64,000 nt of DNA, from the NCBI GenBank assembly GCA_946414025.1, contig CAMKMX010000003.1, forward strand, positions 1-64,000. The letters run 5' to 3'. Under the pieces are notes generated by a model. The model saw nothing but the letters and a program-made list of their open reading frames with translations. It made no database searches and had not been told where the DNA came from. Every line of letters begins with the position of its first letter. The stretch's first letter is position 1. The stretch is from an uncultured Fibrobacter sp. GTDB taxonomy: Bacteria > Fibrobacterota > Fibrobacteria > Fibrobacterales > Fibrobacteraceae. Shown here piece after piece: positions 18,417 to 27,911 of the stretch. The position numbers were made by a program, and so were the translations under genes.

Positions 18417-18996
18417 GTACGCCCTTGCTGCTGGGGACGCCCTTCACATTGCGGCTCGGTGCAACGGCCATGGCCACGGAACGGGCAAAGGCCTTGAAGA
18501 TGCTTTCCAGGCAATGGTGGTTGTCGCTGCCGTAGAACAGTTCTACATGCAGGTTCATGCGGGCGTTCTCGCAGACCGTCTTGAAGAAATGCTCGAACAT
18601 GCTGGCCTCGATGCCGCCAGCCGTCTCTCCGGGGAGTTCCACCTTCCACACGAAACCGATGCGGTTGCTGAAATCGATGCACACGCGGCTGAGGGCCTCG
18701 TCCATAGGGACAAAGTAAAAGCCGTAGCGTTCAATCCCCTTTTTGTCGCCGAGGCATTCCACAAGAGCCTGCCCGAGCACAATGCCGATGTCTTCCATGC
18801 TGTGGTGCATGTCGATAGCGGTGTCGCCCTTGCAGGTCAAATCCAGACGGAAGCCGCCGTGGACCTGGAACAAGTCCAGCATGTGGTCCAGAAACGCATT
18901 GCCGGAATCAATGACGCCCCTGCTGGCCTCGTCCAGATTGAGGCTCAGGGAAATGTTGGTTTCGCTGGTCTTTCTTTCGATCTTGGAAACTCGCAT
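18412..18996 (-). CDS. hisB: Imidazoleglycerol-phosphate dehydratase
   Basis: FLDHMLDLFQVHGGFRL...AIDMHHSMEDIGIVLGQAL...FYGSDNHHCLESIFKAFARSV. Confidence 0.95.
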   Translation of the reverse strand: MRVSKIERKTSETNISLSLNLDEASRGVIDSGNAFLDHMLDLFQVHGGFRLDLTCKGDTAIDMHHSMEDIGIVLGQALVECLGDKKGIERYGFYFVPMDEALSRVCIDFSNRIGFVWKVELPGETAGGIEASMFEHFFKTVCENARMNLHVELFYGSDNHHCLESIFKAFARSVAMAVAPSRNVKGVPSSKGVL

Positions 18997-20006
18997 TATT
19001 CCGCTCCTTCGATGACTTTACCGCCAAAGACCCTGAACTTGGTGACCCGACCGAATTTCATGCCGGGCAGCGGCACTTCCTTGCCGTTCAGGTAGAACTT
19101 GGAAATGGCCCTGGGTTCGCCCACCACCACATACAGGGTGTCCGAAGATTCGTAAACCATGCGGGTGCCGGCCTTGGAAAGGTTGGATTCCTTGAGGAAC
19201 GAGGTATCGTCTTCGTTGTGCTTGATACCGATCCAGGTGCGCATCTCGCCAGAGGCCACCAAGATAAGCTTGGAGCTTACGCCTGCCGGAGCGGCCTTGG
19301 CCTCCTCGGTCTTGGAATCGGACGAAAGGAATATGGTCGCCGAAGCGGGGCGGTCGGATTTCTTGATAGCTTCATCCACAACGGCCTGGCTGATAGGCTG
19401 ATCCTTAGCGGGAGCGGCCTTCGCCGTATCGGCGGGAGCGACCTGGGCTGCAGAGGTATCCGCATTCATGGAGTCGGCGGGAACGGCCTCGGCCCCTTCG
19501 GGCATTTCCGTGGGCGTTTCTACGGCGGGTTCTTCTTCCACCACTTCGGTCTTCACAGGTTCGGGAGCGTTCTGCACCGGAGTCACGTCCTTGAGGAACT
19601 TGGAGGCGACCACCAGGGCAAGTCCAATAACCACGAGAATAATGACGATTACCTTCCCCTTGGAGCCACCCTCCCCTTCGGCAGAACCCGAAGGCTTGCC
19701 CGGGTTACCGTCAGAAAGGTCCGTAAGGAGGCTTGCAAACTTGGAGCCGTTCTCGGCGGCATACCAGTCCAGCACCCGTTTGGAATCCAGGCCCAGTTTG
19801 GTGCTCACGGAGTTCAGATAGCCGCGCAAATAGGCCTGCACCGGAAAAGCCTTCCAGTCACCGGCCTCAATCAACGAAATGTTCTTTTCGGACAAACGCG
19901 TGGCCGTGGCAAGGTCCGCCACCGTCATGGATTTTGCTTCGCGGGCGCGGGCCAGGTAGGCGCCAAGCCGTTCGTCGGGGCGTTTATCTTCAACAGGATT
20001 ACTCAT
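18996..20006 (-). CDS. RodZ-like HTH membrane protein
   Basis: N-term LGAYLARAREAKSMTVADLATATRLSEKNISLIEAGDWKAFPVQAYLRGYLNSVSTKLGLD HTH; TM helix VIVIILVVIGLALVVASKF; C-term DUF4115-like domain. Confidence 0.8.
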   Translation of the reverse strand: MSNPVEDKRPDERLGAYLARAREAKSMTVADLATATRLSEKNISLIEAGDWKAFPVQAYLRGYLNSVSTKLGLDSKRVLDWYAAENGSKFASLLTDLSDGNPGKPSGSAEGEGGSKGKVIVIILVVIGLALVVASKFLKDVTPVQNAPEPVKTEVVEEEPAVETPTEMPEGAEAVPADSMNADTSAAQVAPADTAKAAPAKDQPISQAVVDEAIKKSDRPASATIFLSSDSKTEEAKAAPAGVSSKLILVASGEMRTWIGIKHNEDDTSFLKESNLSKAGTRMVYESSDTLYVVVGEPRAISKFYLNGKEVPLPGMKFGRVTKFRVFGGKVIEGAE

Positions 20007-20587
20007 ACCTTCACCTTCAAATTCTTAAGCATGTCTAGCGTGCGGGCTACAGGGAGCCCCACTACATTGTAATAGCATCCGCGGATAGAGCGGATCAGGC
20101 GGGCTCCGTTTGTCTGGATGCCGTAGGCCCCCGCTTTATCCATTGGGTCCAATGAATTTACATATTCTTCCAGCTCCTGTAAGGAACAGTCCCTGAAAAA
20201 CACCTCCGTTTCCTCTTGGGAAGCGTCGAGGAGCATGCCCCCGTGGGCCACCGCCACACCGGTAATCACCTTGTGGGAGCGACCATTCAGGGACTTGAGC
20301 ATCCGGAGAGCGTCATCTTTATCCTTGGGCTTTCCGAGAGGGCGACCGTCCAGAAACACCAAAGTGTCAAAACCCAGCACCACGGCGGAAGGGTCCTTCT
20401 TGGAGACCGCCAAGGCCTTTTGGCTAGCATTTTCGCGGGGAAAATCCAGGGGATTTTCGGCGGTAGGCTTTTCCTCTTCGCCCGACACCGAAACGCGGAA
20501 CTTGACCCCGATTTGCTCCAGGATTTCGCGACGGCGAGGAGACCCGCTGGCAAGTACCAGGTCTACCGACTTTAAACACTCTTCCAT
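20003..20587 (-). CDS. maf: Maf family nucleoside triphosphate pyrophosphatase
   Basis: LVLASGSPRRREILEQIGVKFRV...VVLGFDTLVFLDGRPLGKPKDKDDALRMLKSLNGRSHKVITGVA. Confidence 0.92.
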   Translation of the reverse strand: MEECLKSVDLVLASGSPRRREILEQIGVKFRVSVSGEEEKPTAENPLDFPRENASQKALAVSKKDPSAVVLGFDTLVFLDGRPLGKPKDKDDALRMLKSLNGRSHKVITGVAVAHGGMLLDASQEETEVFFRDCSLQELEEYVNSLDPMDKAGAYGIQTNGARLIRSIRGCYYNVVGLPVARTLDMLKNLKVKV

Positions 20588-20621
20588 GAGAGGAAATGTA
20601 GCAAAATGAGGGAAGCCCGAC

Positions 20622-21099
20622 CTATCCCACAAGGTCCATCAGGTCATAATACATGAGGCGCGTGTGGGGGTCATCGTCCTCAACATTCATCCTGCGAAAA
20701 CCATTCTTTTCGTAGAACGGGACTGCATCAAGGTAGGCGTCCACAGTCAGGAAACGACACATCAACGCCCAGACGGCACAACTTGACCGCCGGGTAACTT
20801 TTAAGGCGTTTTTCGTTCGGAAAACCGTTCTTTTTACGAAATCGGTTGAATTCCGTTTTATCCTTGAAATCAGTTATTGCCACCTTGTCGTTTGCTAGAC
20901 TGCAATAAGCCAAAATTTGTCCCGTATTGGGATCGGCATACGCATAACTTACAGAAATCAGGTGCTTTTGGAACGACGGGGCATGATTCAATATAAAGTC
21001 GTTCAAATCCCTGTCGCCGCAGTCAAATCTTTTGATTGAGTCCGTCGAATTTAAGCGAATAAACTTAAAAGATGATAACTCTATACTTGGTTGAACCAC
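20622..21099 (-). pseudogene. GNAT-family acetyltransferase (toxin-like), internal deletion plus frameshift
   Basis: N-term frame MVQPSIELSSFKFIRLNSTDSIKRFDCGDRDLNDFI...YPAVKLCRLGVD then other frame CRFLTVDAYLDAVPFYEKNGFRRMNVEDDDPHTRLMYYDLMDLVG*; acetyl-CoA binding QxxGxG segment missing at the junction. Confidence 0.75.
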
Positions 21100-21299
21100 G
21101 GGTCGATACCTCCGTTGGCCGCTTCGCGGGCGCGCTTTTCGCGCATTCCCTCCTCGTAGGCCTTCTTGAAAATTTCGTAATTCCGCTGGATGCGGGCACG
21201 AACTTCCGGAGGTTCCGGGTGCCGCTCTTCCATACGGGCCAAAAACCGGCGAGCGTCCTCGCCGAACAAAATCGGGGTCTCTCGAATTTCGCGAGCCAT
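21081..21299 (-). CDS. Small (72 aa) protein partner of GNAT gene, putative antitoxin
   Basis: MAREIRETPILFGEDARRFLARMEERHPEPPEVRARIQRNYEIFKKAYEEGMREKRAREAANGGIDPWFNQV; RBS AGAGGAAAC; 3' end overlaps start of GNAT gene. Confidence 0.65.
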   Translation of the reverse strand: MAREIRETPILFGEDARRFLARMEERHPEPPEVRARIQRNYEIFKKAYEEGMREKRAREAANGGIDPWFNQV

Positions 21300-21525
21300 G
21301 TTTCCTCTTTTGCTATACCATATAGAAAACTGGCCTAGGGCCAGGCGGCAACCAGTCAAGTCGGTTCCATTAACCAAAATATACCTATTAACAATGCAAA
21401 AAACAAGCCCCCGAGCAGAGAGCTTGCATTTTGCAAACAACTGTTGCCGTAAATCAACCGATTTGTAGTACGACCGCCAGCTTTTCGCACATGACAAAGC
21501 ATGGGCCATGGCCTTCGCCTCGCTA

Positions 21526-22614
21526 CTAGTCCTGCAAGCAACGAACAGAAAGCCCATGCTCCTTACCGTATCTGCCCTGGTCCGCGAAGTCGCTGTCGTA
21601 GCTCATGCCCATTACGATGGCGTAGTCCTCGTCGTACTGCGTGGCACTCCAGAAGGAGGCGATGTCGCCAGCCAAACCAAAGTTGAAGAAAAGGCCGTTC
21701 TTTTTAGCAGTAGCCTCGCCAGCAGGGAGCGCAGAGAAGCCGTAGGCATCCTCGTTGGTGATGCCGCCATAGGCCGTCCAGCCAGTCCGGGCCTTGAGTT
21801 TAGCGCCCGCCGTGAAAAGATCGCCCACCGCAGCGATCAGGGTTTCCCATTCCGTCCGACTCGGCAAGTGCCAACCAGCAGGGCATACACCCTGCACGAT
21901 GTCCGAGCCAAGGTCACAGCTGTTGCCGCAGCCACACTGTTCCTCGGACTTGCCTATGGCAGTAGCCCACGTGTAAAGGCGACCGTACTTGGTGCAATTA
22001 CTAACATCGTCATTGTAGCAGGAACTACCGTACTTCGTTTCATAATTCAGATTCTGAGCCATCCACCATTGATTACCGATTTTTACCGTCTTGTACCTAT
22101 GGCCGTCGCGGGAATCCATCAGGGTCCCGTATTCAATGAGGCTTGAACTAGCAGACGAGCCTTGCGACGAAGACGATTTCACGGAACTGCTGTTTGACTT
22201 GGCAACGGAACTTGAAGAGAATCTCACAGAACTGCTGCTAGATTTTGCAGAATTGCTTGATGAGGACTTCGCGAAACTGCTACTCGACTCTACAGAGCTG
22301 CCGGATGTCGGCATTTCACTGGACGAAAACGACTGGGTGGCTGAATTTCCGGAGGCGTCGGGCCATTCCTCCACGGAATTCCACTGCTTGTCCGCACACT
22401 GGAAATTTTCGCAGGGGTCCGGCTGGAACGCCTGATTGCCTTCGCAATTTTCGGTGCAGCTAGGCAAGTTGTCAACGGGACCGAAGTCGGCAACATTTCC
22501 ATCCGCATTTTTTTCGCCAATCGGCGCGGTCGCAGAATCTCCGCAGGCGATGAGAAACAGTGCAAAAGCACCCACGAAAAAAAATTTTCCCCTAATAAGC
22601 ATTTTTGATAACAT
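21526..22614 (-). CDS. FISUMP-domain lipoprotein with Ser-rich linker
   Basis: MLSKMLIRGKFFFVGAFALFLIACGDS lipobox; poly-Ser linker; MDSRDGHRYKTVKIGNQWWMAQNLNYET...CPAGWHLPSRTEWETLIAAVG...FSALPAG...FWSATQ...LSVRCLQD. Confidence 0.85.
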   Translation of the reverse strand: MLSKMLIRGKFFFVGAFALFLIACGDSATAPIGEKNADGNVADFGPVDNLPSCTENCEGNQAFQPDPCENFQCADKQWNSVEEWPDASGNSATQSFSSSEMPTSGSSVESSSSFAKSSSSNSAKSSSSSVRFSSSSVAKSNSSSVKSSSSQGSSASSSLIEYGTLMDSRDGHRYKTVKIGNQWWMAQNLNYETKYGSSCYNDDVSNCTKYGRLYTWATAIGKSEEQCGCGNSCDLGSDIVQGVCPAGWHLPSRTEWETLIAAVGDLFTAGAKLKARTGWTAYGGITNEDAYGFSALPAGEATAKKNGLFFNFGLAGDIASFWSATQYDEDYAIVMGMSYDSDFADQGRYGKEHGLSVRCLQD

Positions 22615-22648
22615 CCGGTTCCTCCGCACTAAAAAATTCACTATTTCA

Positions 22649-24442
22649 CTAGTTCCTTAGACAACGAACGCTAATAGCGTCGGACTTGAAGTTTTGGGTG
22701 TCCTGGCCCGCACCGTCGTCGCTGTAGTCCAAGTACATGTAGTATGCGTGGCTGTCACCGAACTCAGTGGAACTCCAGAAGTACGCATATTCACTCTCGA
22801 AGATGTAAGTCCCAGTGCGCCCCCATCTGATGCCAGCAGGCAAGGCAGAAAAACCGAAGGCATCATCACCATTTCCGTTACTGTTCCAGCCGCTTTGGCT
22901 CTTGAGCTTGGTTCCAGCCATGGTGAACTTGGTTCCGACCAGCCTGCCGCCCACTGCCGTTAACAGGGGGGTCCAGTCCGATACCGAAGGCAAATGCCAG
23001 CCTTCGGGGCAAACGCCCTTCACTGGTTCGATTGGCGAGCATATATAATTAGAGTAATGCCCGCAGCCCTTGGCGTTCACACTCCATCTGCCCGCACTGT
23101 CCATGGCTGCAGCCCACGTATAAAGTCGGCCGTACTTGGTGCAGTTGCTGGCTTTGTCGTCGTAACAGTAGCTGTTTGCTGTTTTGTAGTTCAGGTTCTG
23201 GGCCATCCACGTCTGAGTGCCGATGGTCACCGTCTTGTACGTCTGGCCGTCGCGGGAATCCGTCAGGGTACCATATTCAACGAGACTTGAACTGGATGAC
23301 GAGCCTTTCGACGAAGACGATATCGCGGAACTGCTGCTTGACCTAGCAACGGAACTTGAAGAGGACTTCGCGGAACTGCTGCTAGATTTTGCAGAACTGC
23401 TACTTGACATTACAGAACTGCTGCTGGATTTTGCAGAACTGCTACTTGACATTACAGAACTGCTGCTGGATTTTGCTGAGATGCTTGAAGAGGACTTCAC
23501 AGAACTGCTGCTAGATGTTGCAGAACTACTTGACACTTTTGTTACGCTGGAACTAGACTGCTGTGAGACGCTAGAAGAGGATTTCTGTTCCGCCGATTCG
23601 CCCTTAACGCAACGAACAGAAAAACCGTCGCTCTTGAGGTCAAGGTTCATGTTCGCTTTGCCAGAGTTGTAGTACAAGTACACGAGGAACACGTTGCCGT
23701 AATTATTCTCCGTAGAACTCCAGAAGTACGCGAACTCACCCTCGCTTGTGAAATCCCCAGCGCCGTTCCTGTAGCCGGCAGGCAACGCCGAGAACGAAAA
23801 GGCGTCCGTTCCGCTTACGCTGTCGCCGCTACTGCTCCAACCGCTTGTCGATTTGAGCATCTTGCCCGCCGTCGATTGACCTCCGACAACAGTGAACAAA
23901 GTTTCAAACTCTTCTTTTGTAGGCAAGTGCCAACCAGAGGGACAAGCAGAAGCCGCTGCACCCCACGTGTAAAGGCGACCGTACTTGGCGCAGTTGCCAG
24001 CATTGTCGTCGTAACAGTAGCTGTTTGCCGTTTCGTAGTTCAGATTCTGGGCCATCCACGTCTGAGTGCCGATGGTCACCGTCTTGTAGGTCTGTCCATC
24101 GCGGGAATCCGTCAGGGTACCGTATTCAATGAGACCTGAACTGGATGACGAGCCACTCGACGAAGATGACTGGGTAGCGAAACTTCCGGGGGCATCGGAC
24201 CTTTCCTCCACGGAATTCCACTGATTGTCCGCACACTGGGAATTTTCGCAGGGGTCCAGCGGGAACGCCTGATTGCCTTCGCAATTTTCGGTGCAGCCGG
24301 GAAGGTCCCCGATCGTCTCCACGCCACCTTCTTCGGGTGTCAAAGCATCCTTGCCTCCACCAGAATCACCACAGGCCGCGAGAAGCAGGGCGGAAACACC
24401 CACGAAAAAAAGCTTCCCCTTGATAAGCATTTTTGACAACAT
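22649..24442 (-). CDS. FISUMP lipoprotein with two FISUMP domains separated by a long Ser-rich linker
   Basis: Two copies of GTLTDSRDGQTYKTVTIGTQTWMAQNLNY...SVRC; SSSSVMSSSSSAKSSSSS linker; GGAGGAA RBS before MLSK. Confidence 0.87.
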   Translation of the reverse strand: MLSKMLIKGKLFFVGVSALLLAACGDSGGGKDALTPEEGGVETIGDLPGCTENCEGNQAFPLDPCENSQCADNQWNSVEERSDAPGSFATQSSSSSGSSSSSGLIEYGTLTDSRDGQTYKTVTIGTQTWMAQNLNYETANSYCYDDNAGNCAKYGRLYTWGAAASACPSGWHLPTKEEFETLFTVVGGQSTAGKMLKSTSGWSSSGDSVSGTDAFSFSALPAGYRNGAGDFTSEGEFAYFWSSTENNYGNVFLVYLYYNSGKANMNLDLKSDGFSVRCVKGESAEQKSSSSVSQQSSSSVTKVSSSSATSSSSSVKSSSSISAKSSSSSVMSSSSSAKSSSSSVMSSSSSAKSSSSSAKSSSSSVARSSSSSAISSSSKGSSSSSSLVEYGTLTDSRDGQTYKTVTIGTQTWMAQNLNYKTANSYCYDDKASNCTKYGRLYTWAAAMDSAGRWSVNAKGCGHYSNYICSPIEPVKGVCPEGWHLPSVSDWTPLLTAVGGRLVGTKFTMAGTKLKSQSGWNSNGNGDDAFGFSALPAGIRWGRTGTYIFESEYAYFWSSTEFGDSHAYYMYLDYSDDGAGQDTQNFKSDAISVRCLRN

Positions 24443-24476
24443 CCGATTCCTCCGCACTAAACATTCCACTGTTTTA

Positions 24477-25517
24477 CTAGTCTTTTAGACAACGAACCGA
24501 GAGCGCGATTGTCTCGTTGATGAAGCTCATGTACGCATAGTCGCCGTATTTGTAGCCCAAGTATACGCCGTACGCGGCGCGGGCATCGTTTACATCGTAC
24601 ACGGGGAGGTCTTCGTATACCGTAGAACTCCAGAAGACTGCGTTGTCGCCTTCGTTGCGGTAGACATCGGCTCTGTAGCCAGCTGGCAAAGCGGAAAACC
24701 CGAAGGCATCCGTTCCGTTTTCACAGCCAGTCCACCCGGACGTAGACTTGAGAACCATGCCCGCAGTTGATTCTCCACCCACCGCCGTGATCAGGGTGTT
24801 CCATTCCGTTTGGGTCGGCAAGTGCCAGCCTTTGGGGCAAATACCATAACGGTTGCCGTCTACTATAAGGTGTGTGTCCATTGCCGAAGTCCACGTATAA
24901 AGCCGACCGTACTTAGTGCAGTTGCTGGTATTGAGACTGTAGCAGTAACTACCGTAGGACGCTTCGTAGTTCAGGTTCTGAGCCATCCACCATTGATTAC
25001 CGATTTTTACCGTCTTGTACGTCTGACCGTCGCGGGAATCCATCAGGGTCCCGTATTCAATGAGGTTTGAACTGGCAAACGAGCCTTGCGACGAAGACGA
25101 TTTCACTGAACTGCTGCTTGACCTGGCTACGGAACTTGAAGAGAACTTAACAGAATTGCTTGATGAGGACTTCGCGAAACTACTACTCGACTCTATAGAG
25201 CTGCCGGATATCGGCAGTTCACTGGACGAAAACGACTGGGTAGCGGAGCTTCCGGGAGCGTCGGGCCATTCCTCCACAGAGTTCCACTGCTTGTCCGCAC
25301 ACTGGGAATTTTCGCAGGGGTCCGGCTGGAACGCCTGATTGCCTTCGCAATTTTCGGTGCAGCTGGGCAAGTTGTCAACGGGACCGAAGTCAGCAATATT
25401 TCCATCCGCATTTTTTTCGCCAGCCGGCGCGGTCGCAGAATCTCCGCAGGCCACGAGAAGCAGGATGGGAACGCCCACGAAAAAAAATTTTCCCCTAACA
25501 AGCGTTTTTGATAACAT
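24477..25517 (-). CDS. FISUMP-domain lipoprotein, third tandem paralog
   Basis: MLSKTLVRGKFFFVGVPILLLVACGDS; FISUMP motifs; Ser linker. Confidence 0.85.
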   Translation of the reverse strand: MLSKTLVRGKFFFVGVPILLLVACGDSATAPAGEKNADGNIADFGPVDNLPSCTENCEGNQAFQPDPCENSQCADKQWNSVEEWPDAPGSSATQSFSSSELPISGSSIESSSSFAKSSSSNSVKFSSSSVARSSSSSVKSSSSQGSFASSNLIEYGTLMDSRDGQTYKTVKIGNQWWMAQNLNYEASYGSYCYSLNTSNCTKYGRLYTWTSAMDTHLIVDGNRYGICPKGWHLPTQTEWNTLITAVGGESTAGMVLKSTSGWTGCENGTDAFGFSALPAGYRADVYRNEGDNAVFWSSTVYEDLPVYDVNDARAAYGVYLGYKYGDYAYMSFINETIALSVRCLKD

Positions 25518-25551
25518 TCGGTTTCTCCGCATTGAACATTTCGCCACTATT

Positions 25552-25974
25552 TTATAAGCTTTCAAAAATTTTTTTTATATCCTGATTTTCAAGAGGTTGA
25601 GGTTTCATTTCGACATTTCGCTCATTGTAAACAGCGTCCTCGTCCAAAGATGGATAAAAGAACCATTTTCCGTTAAAACGTTCAAAATAGGATTGTCCCA
25701 TTATTTCAGACAGGTTATTGTTAGATGTTTTTATTTGGATACGGTCAGGAAAATCCATAAAGGCGAACGGGTCAATATAAAGTTCCAACCATTTCTCGTC
25801 TAATTGGAATCTTGTTTTCTTGTAATTTTTTCTTCCGTTGTCATATACATTTTCCCAAACAAATCCTTCGGGCAAGTTTACCGCAAATTCTTTGAAACTA
25901 GTATTTTCCCTGGCTTCATTGAACAATTTTGTCAAATCATTTAAATTCGAAATTTGCCTTTCTATGTTAATCAT
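25552..25974 (-). CDS. Hypothetical protein
   Basis: Complete ORF, MINIERQISNLNDLTKLFNEARENTSFKEFAV...; overlaps upstream ORF by 8 nt. Confidence 0.55.
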   Translation of the reverse strand: MINIERQISNLNDLTKLFNEARENTSFKEFAVNLPEGFVWENVYDNGRKNYKKTRFQLDEKWLELYIDPFAFMDFPDRIQIKTSNNNLSEIMGQSYFERFNGKWFFYPSLDEDAVYNERNVEMKPQPLENQDIKKIFESL

Positions 25975-26335
25975 GAAGCACTCTCTCCTCTATTTTTTTT
26001 AGGTTATCCAGCAGGTTGATTGTTGCCTGTAGCTCATTTTTTATGTCGCGAGTGGTTACACCCTTTACCATCTTCGACATCCTTCCCTTTTGCTCGGAGA
26101 CATCAAGAAGAATTGAATTAATCATATCCAAAATGGACATTCTAGCCACCTTCTTTGAAAGGTACGCATAAAGCATATTTGCCAAAAAAGATATTGTAAA
26201 GGGAATAATCAGTGTACTTATGGGGTCATTCCATGAAGAATACATGCTGTTACAAACAAGTAAAAGCAAAAGGACGAACGCCATCGACAACAGTTTATTT
26301 TTCATTTCAACTTCCTGCTTGAACAATGTCCGCAT
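25967..26335 (-). CDS. Hypothetical membrane protein (about two TM helices)
   Basis: LSMAFVLLLLLVCNSMYSSWNDPISTLIIPFTISFLANMLYAYLSKK. Confidence 0.5.
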   Translation of the reverse strand: MRTLFKQEVEMKNKLLSMAFVLLLLLVCNSMYSSWNDPISTLIIPFTISFLANMLYAYLSKKVARMSILDMINSILLDVSEQKGRMSKMVKGVTTRDIKNELQATINLLDNLKKIEERVLHD

Positions 26336-26431
26336 TTAACAATTCCGAATGTAAAAAAAAAAAACAAAGTCAAGTAAATTTTCGTTTACATTACCAAACT
26401 GCCCATTTTAGGCGTTTTTTAGGGGTTTTAG

Positions 26432-26496
26432 GGGGCATAGCCCCCTAGGCGAAGGGGTAGGCCGAGCGCGGCTCGGCCGAGGGGGAGGCCTCCCCC
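26432..26496. repeat. Three consecutive GC-rich hairpins
   Basis: gggggcatagccccc; gccgagcgcggctcggc; gggggaggcctccccc. Confidence 0.85.
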
Positions 26497-26699
26497 TTTT
26501 CAATTCGGATTTCGGAATTACGATTTCAAAGCACTCAAAAAAAATCCGAGCCTCATGCATAGAGCCTTTTACCCGCAAGCGGATCCTCGCATTGGTTCGA
26601 CTTCGCTCACCACAGGACGCGAGGATGACGATACCCGTGCCTCGCGCCTCGAACCTCGTGCCTTTTTATTACCTTTCTGGGCAAATACCGGAGTTTATT

Positions 26700-27812
26700 A
26701 TGGAAAGATTCAAGCCGCGTGACATGTTCGTGGAGGCGGGTTACGGCCCGAACTTTGCAGACCAGCTTTTGCAGAACGCCTACAGCAAGCTTTTCGAAGG
26801 CGACCCTATCGACGAGCGCATCTGCTTTGAAGCCTCCGACGACATGGCCTACATCGTGGATATCGGGCACGACGACATCCGCTCCGAAGGCATGAGCTAC
26901 GGCATGTTCGTCACCGCCCTCACCGACCATCCGGAACTTTTCGAGAAACTGTGGCGCTTCACCAAGCGCTATCTGTACAACGCGGGCGGCCCGCACCAGG
27001 GTTTCTATTCCTGGCAGGTTTCCACTACGGATTTTTCCATGATGGATCCCGGGTCCGCCCCCGACGGCGAAGAATATATCGCGGCGGCCCTTTTGATTGC
27101 GGCCAAGCGGTTCGGTCGCGACGACTACAAGCAGGCGGCGGTGGAACTCATCAACATGATGCGGCACAAGCAGGCGAACGAGCTGGTGGGCCCCATCATT
27201 GACCCGAAGATGGGAATCGTGCGGTTCTCCCCAGTGCTGGGCAACGACTTTACCGACCCCAGTTACCATACCGTGGCGTTCTACCGCATGTTCGCCGAAG
27301 CCACCGGCGATGACGAGTGGAACGAAATCGCCAAGCGGAGCGTGGAATACTTGACGCATGCCGCACACCCGGAGACGGGACTCTGCGCCGACTACTCGGA
27401 ATTCGACGGCACGCCCAAATCCATGCCCTGGTTCCCCGAAAGCAACTGCTTCAGCGGAGACGCCTGGCGTGTGGCCCTGAACCTGAGCCTCGACTACACG
27501 CTGTTCCGCGCCGACGAGCGGGAGAAGCAGATTTGCGAGCGAATCCTGAACTTCTTCGAAAGCCGGCGGCCCTACCTGGCGGACTATTCCGTAGACGGTA
27601 GCCCATTCCCGCGGCAGGGGCGCGAGGCCACTCCAGGTGTAATCGCCATGAACGCCGCCGCCACCCAGGTGCTTGATTCCGAAAATCCGCTGATCCACGG
27701 GTTCGTGCGGGACCTTTCGAACCTGTCGGTGCCCTTCCGTTTCTGGCGCTACTACGACGGCATGCTCTACATTATCGGGATTCTCGGGACCGCCGGGAAG
27801 ATTGTGTTTTAG
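26700..27812 (+). CDS. Glycoside hydrolase family 8, reducing-end xylose-releasing exo-oligoxylanase-like, no signal peptide
   Basis: DIGHDDIRSEGMSYGMFVTALTD...HQGFYSWQVSTTDFSMMDPGSAPDGEEYIAAALLIAAKRFG...YADYSEFDG. Confidence 0.82.
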   Translation: MERFKPRDMFVEAGYGPNFADQLLQNAYSKLFEGDPIDERICFEASDDMAYIVDIGHDDIRSEGMSYGMFVTALTDHPELFEKLWRFTKRYLYNAGGPHQGFYSWQVSTTDFSMMDPGSAPDGEEYIAAALLIAAKRFGRDDYKQAAVELINMMRHKQANELVGPIIDPKMGIVRFSPVLGNDFTDPSYHTVAFYRMFAEATGDDEWNEIAKRSVEYLTHAAHPETGLCADYSEFDGTPKSMPWFPESNCFSGDAWRVALNLSLDYTLFRADEREKQICERILNFFESRRPYLADYSVDGSPFPRQGREATPGVIAMNAAATQVLDSENPLIHGFVRDLSNLSVPFRFWRYYDGMLYIIGILGTAGKIVF

Positions 27813-27845
27813 AGGCTCGAGGTTCGGGGCACGAGGATCGAAGAG

Positions 27846-27900
27846 TGTCATCCTCGCTGTCATTCTGGAGCGCAGCGATAGAATCACGAGGATCCGCTTG
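27846..27900. repeat. REP-like nested palindromic element
   Basis: gtcatcctcgctgtcattctggagcgcagcgatagaatcacgaggatccgcttg; related copies near 12528-12592 and 37904-37953. Confidence 0.8.
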
Positions 27901-27911
27901 AAGTGTTAATG

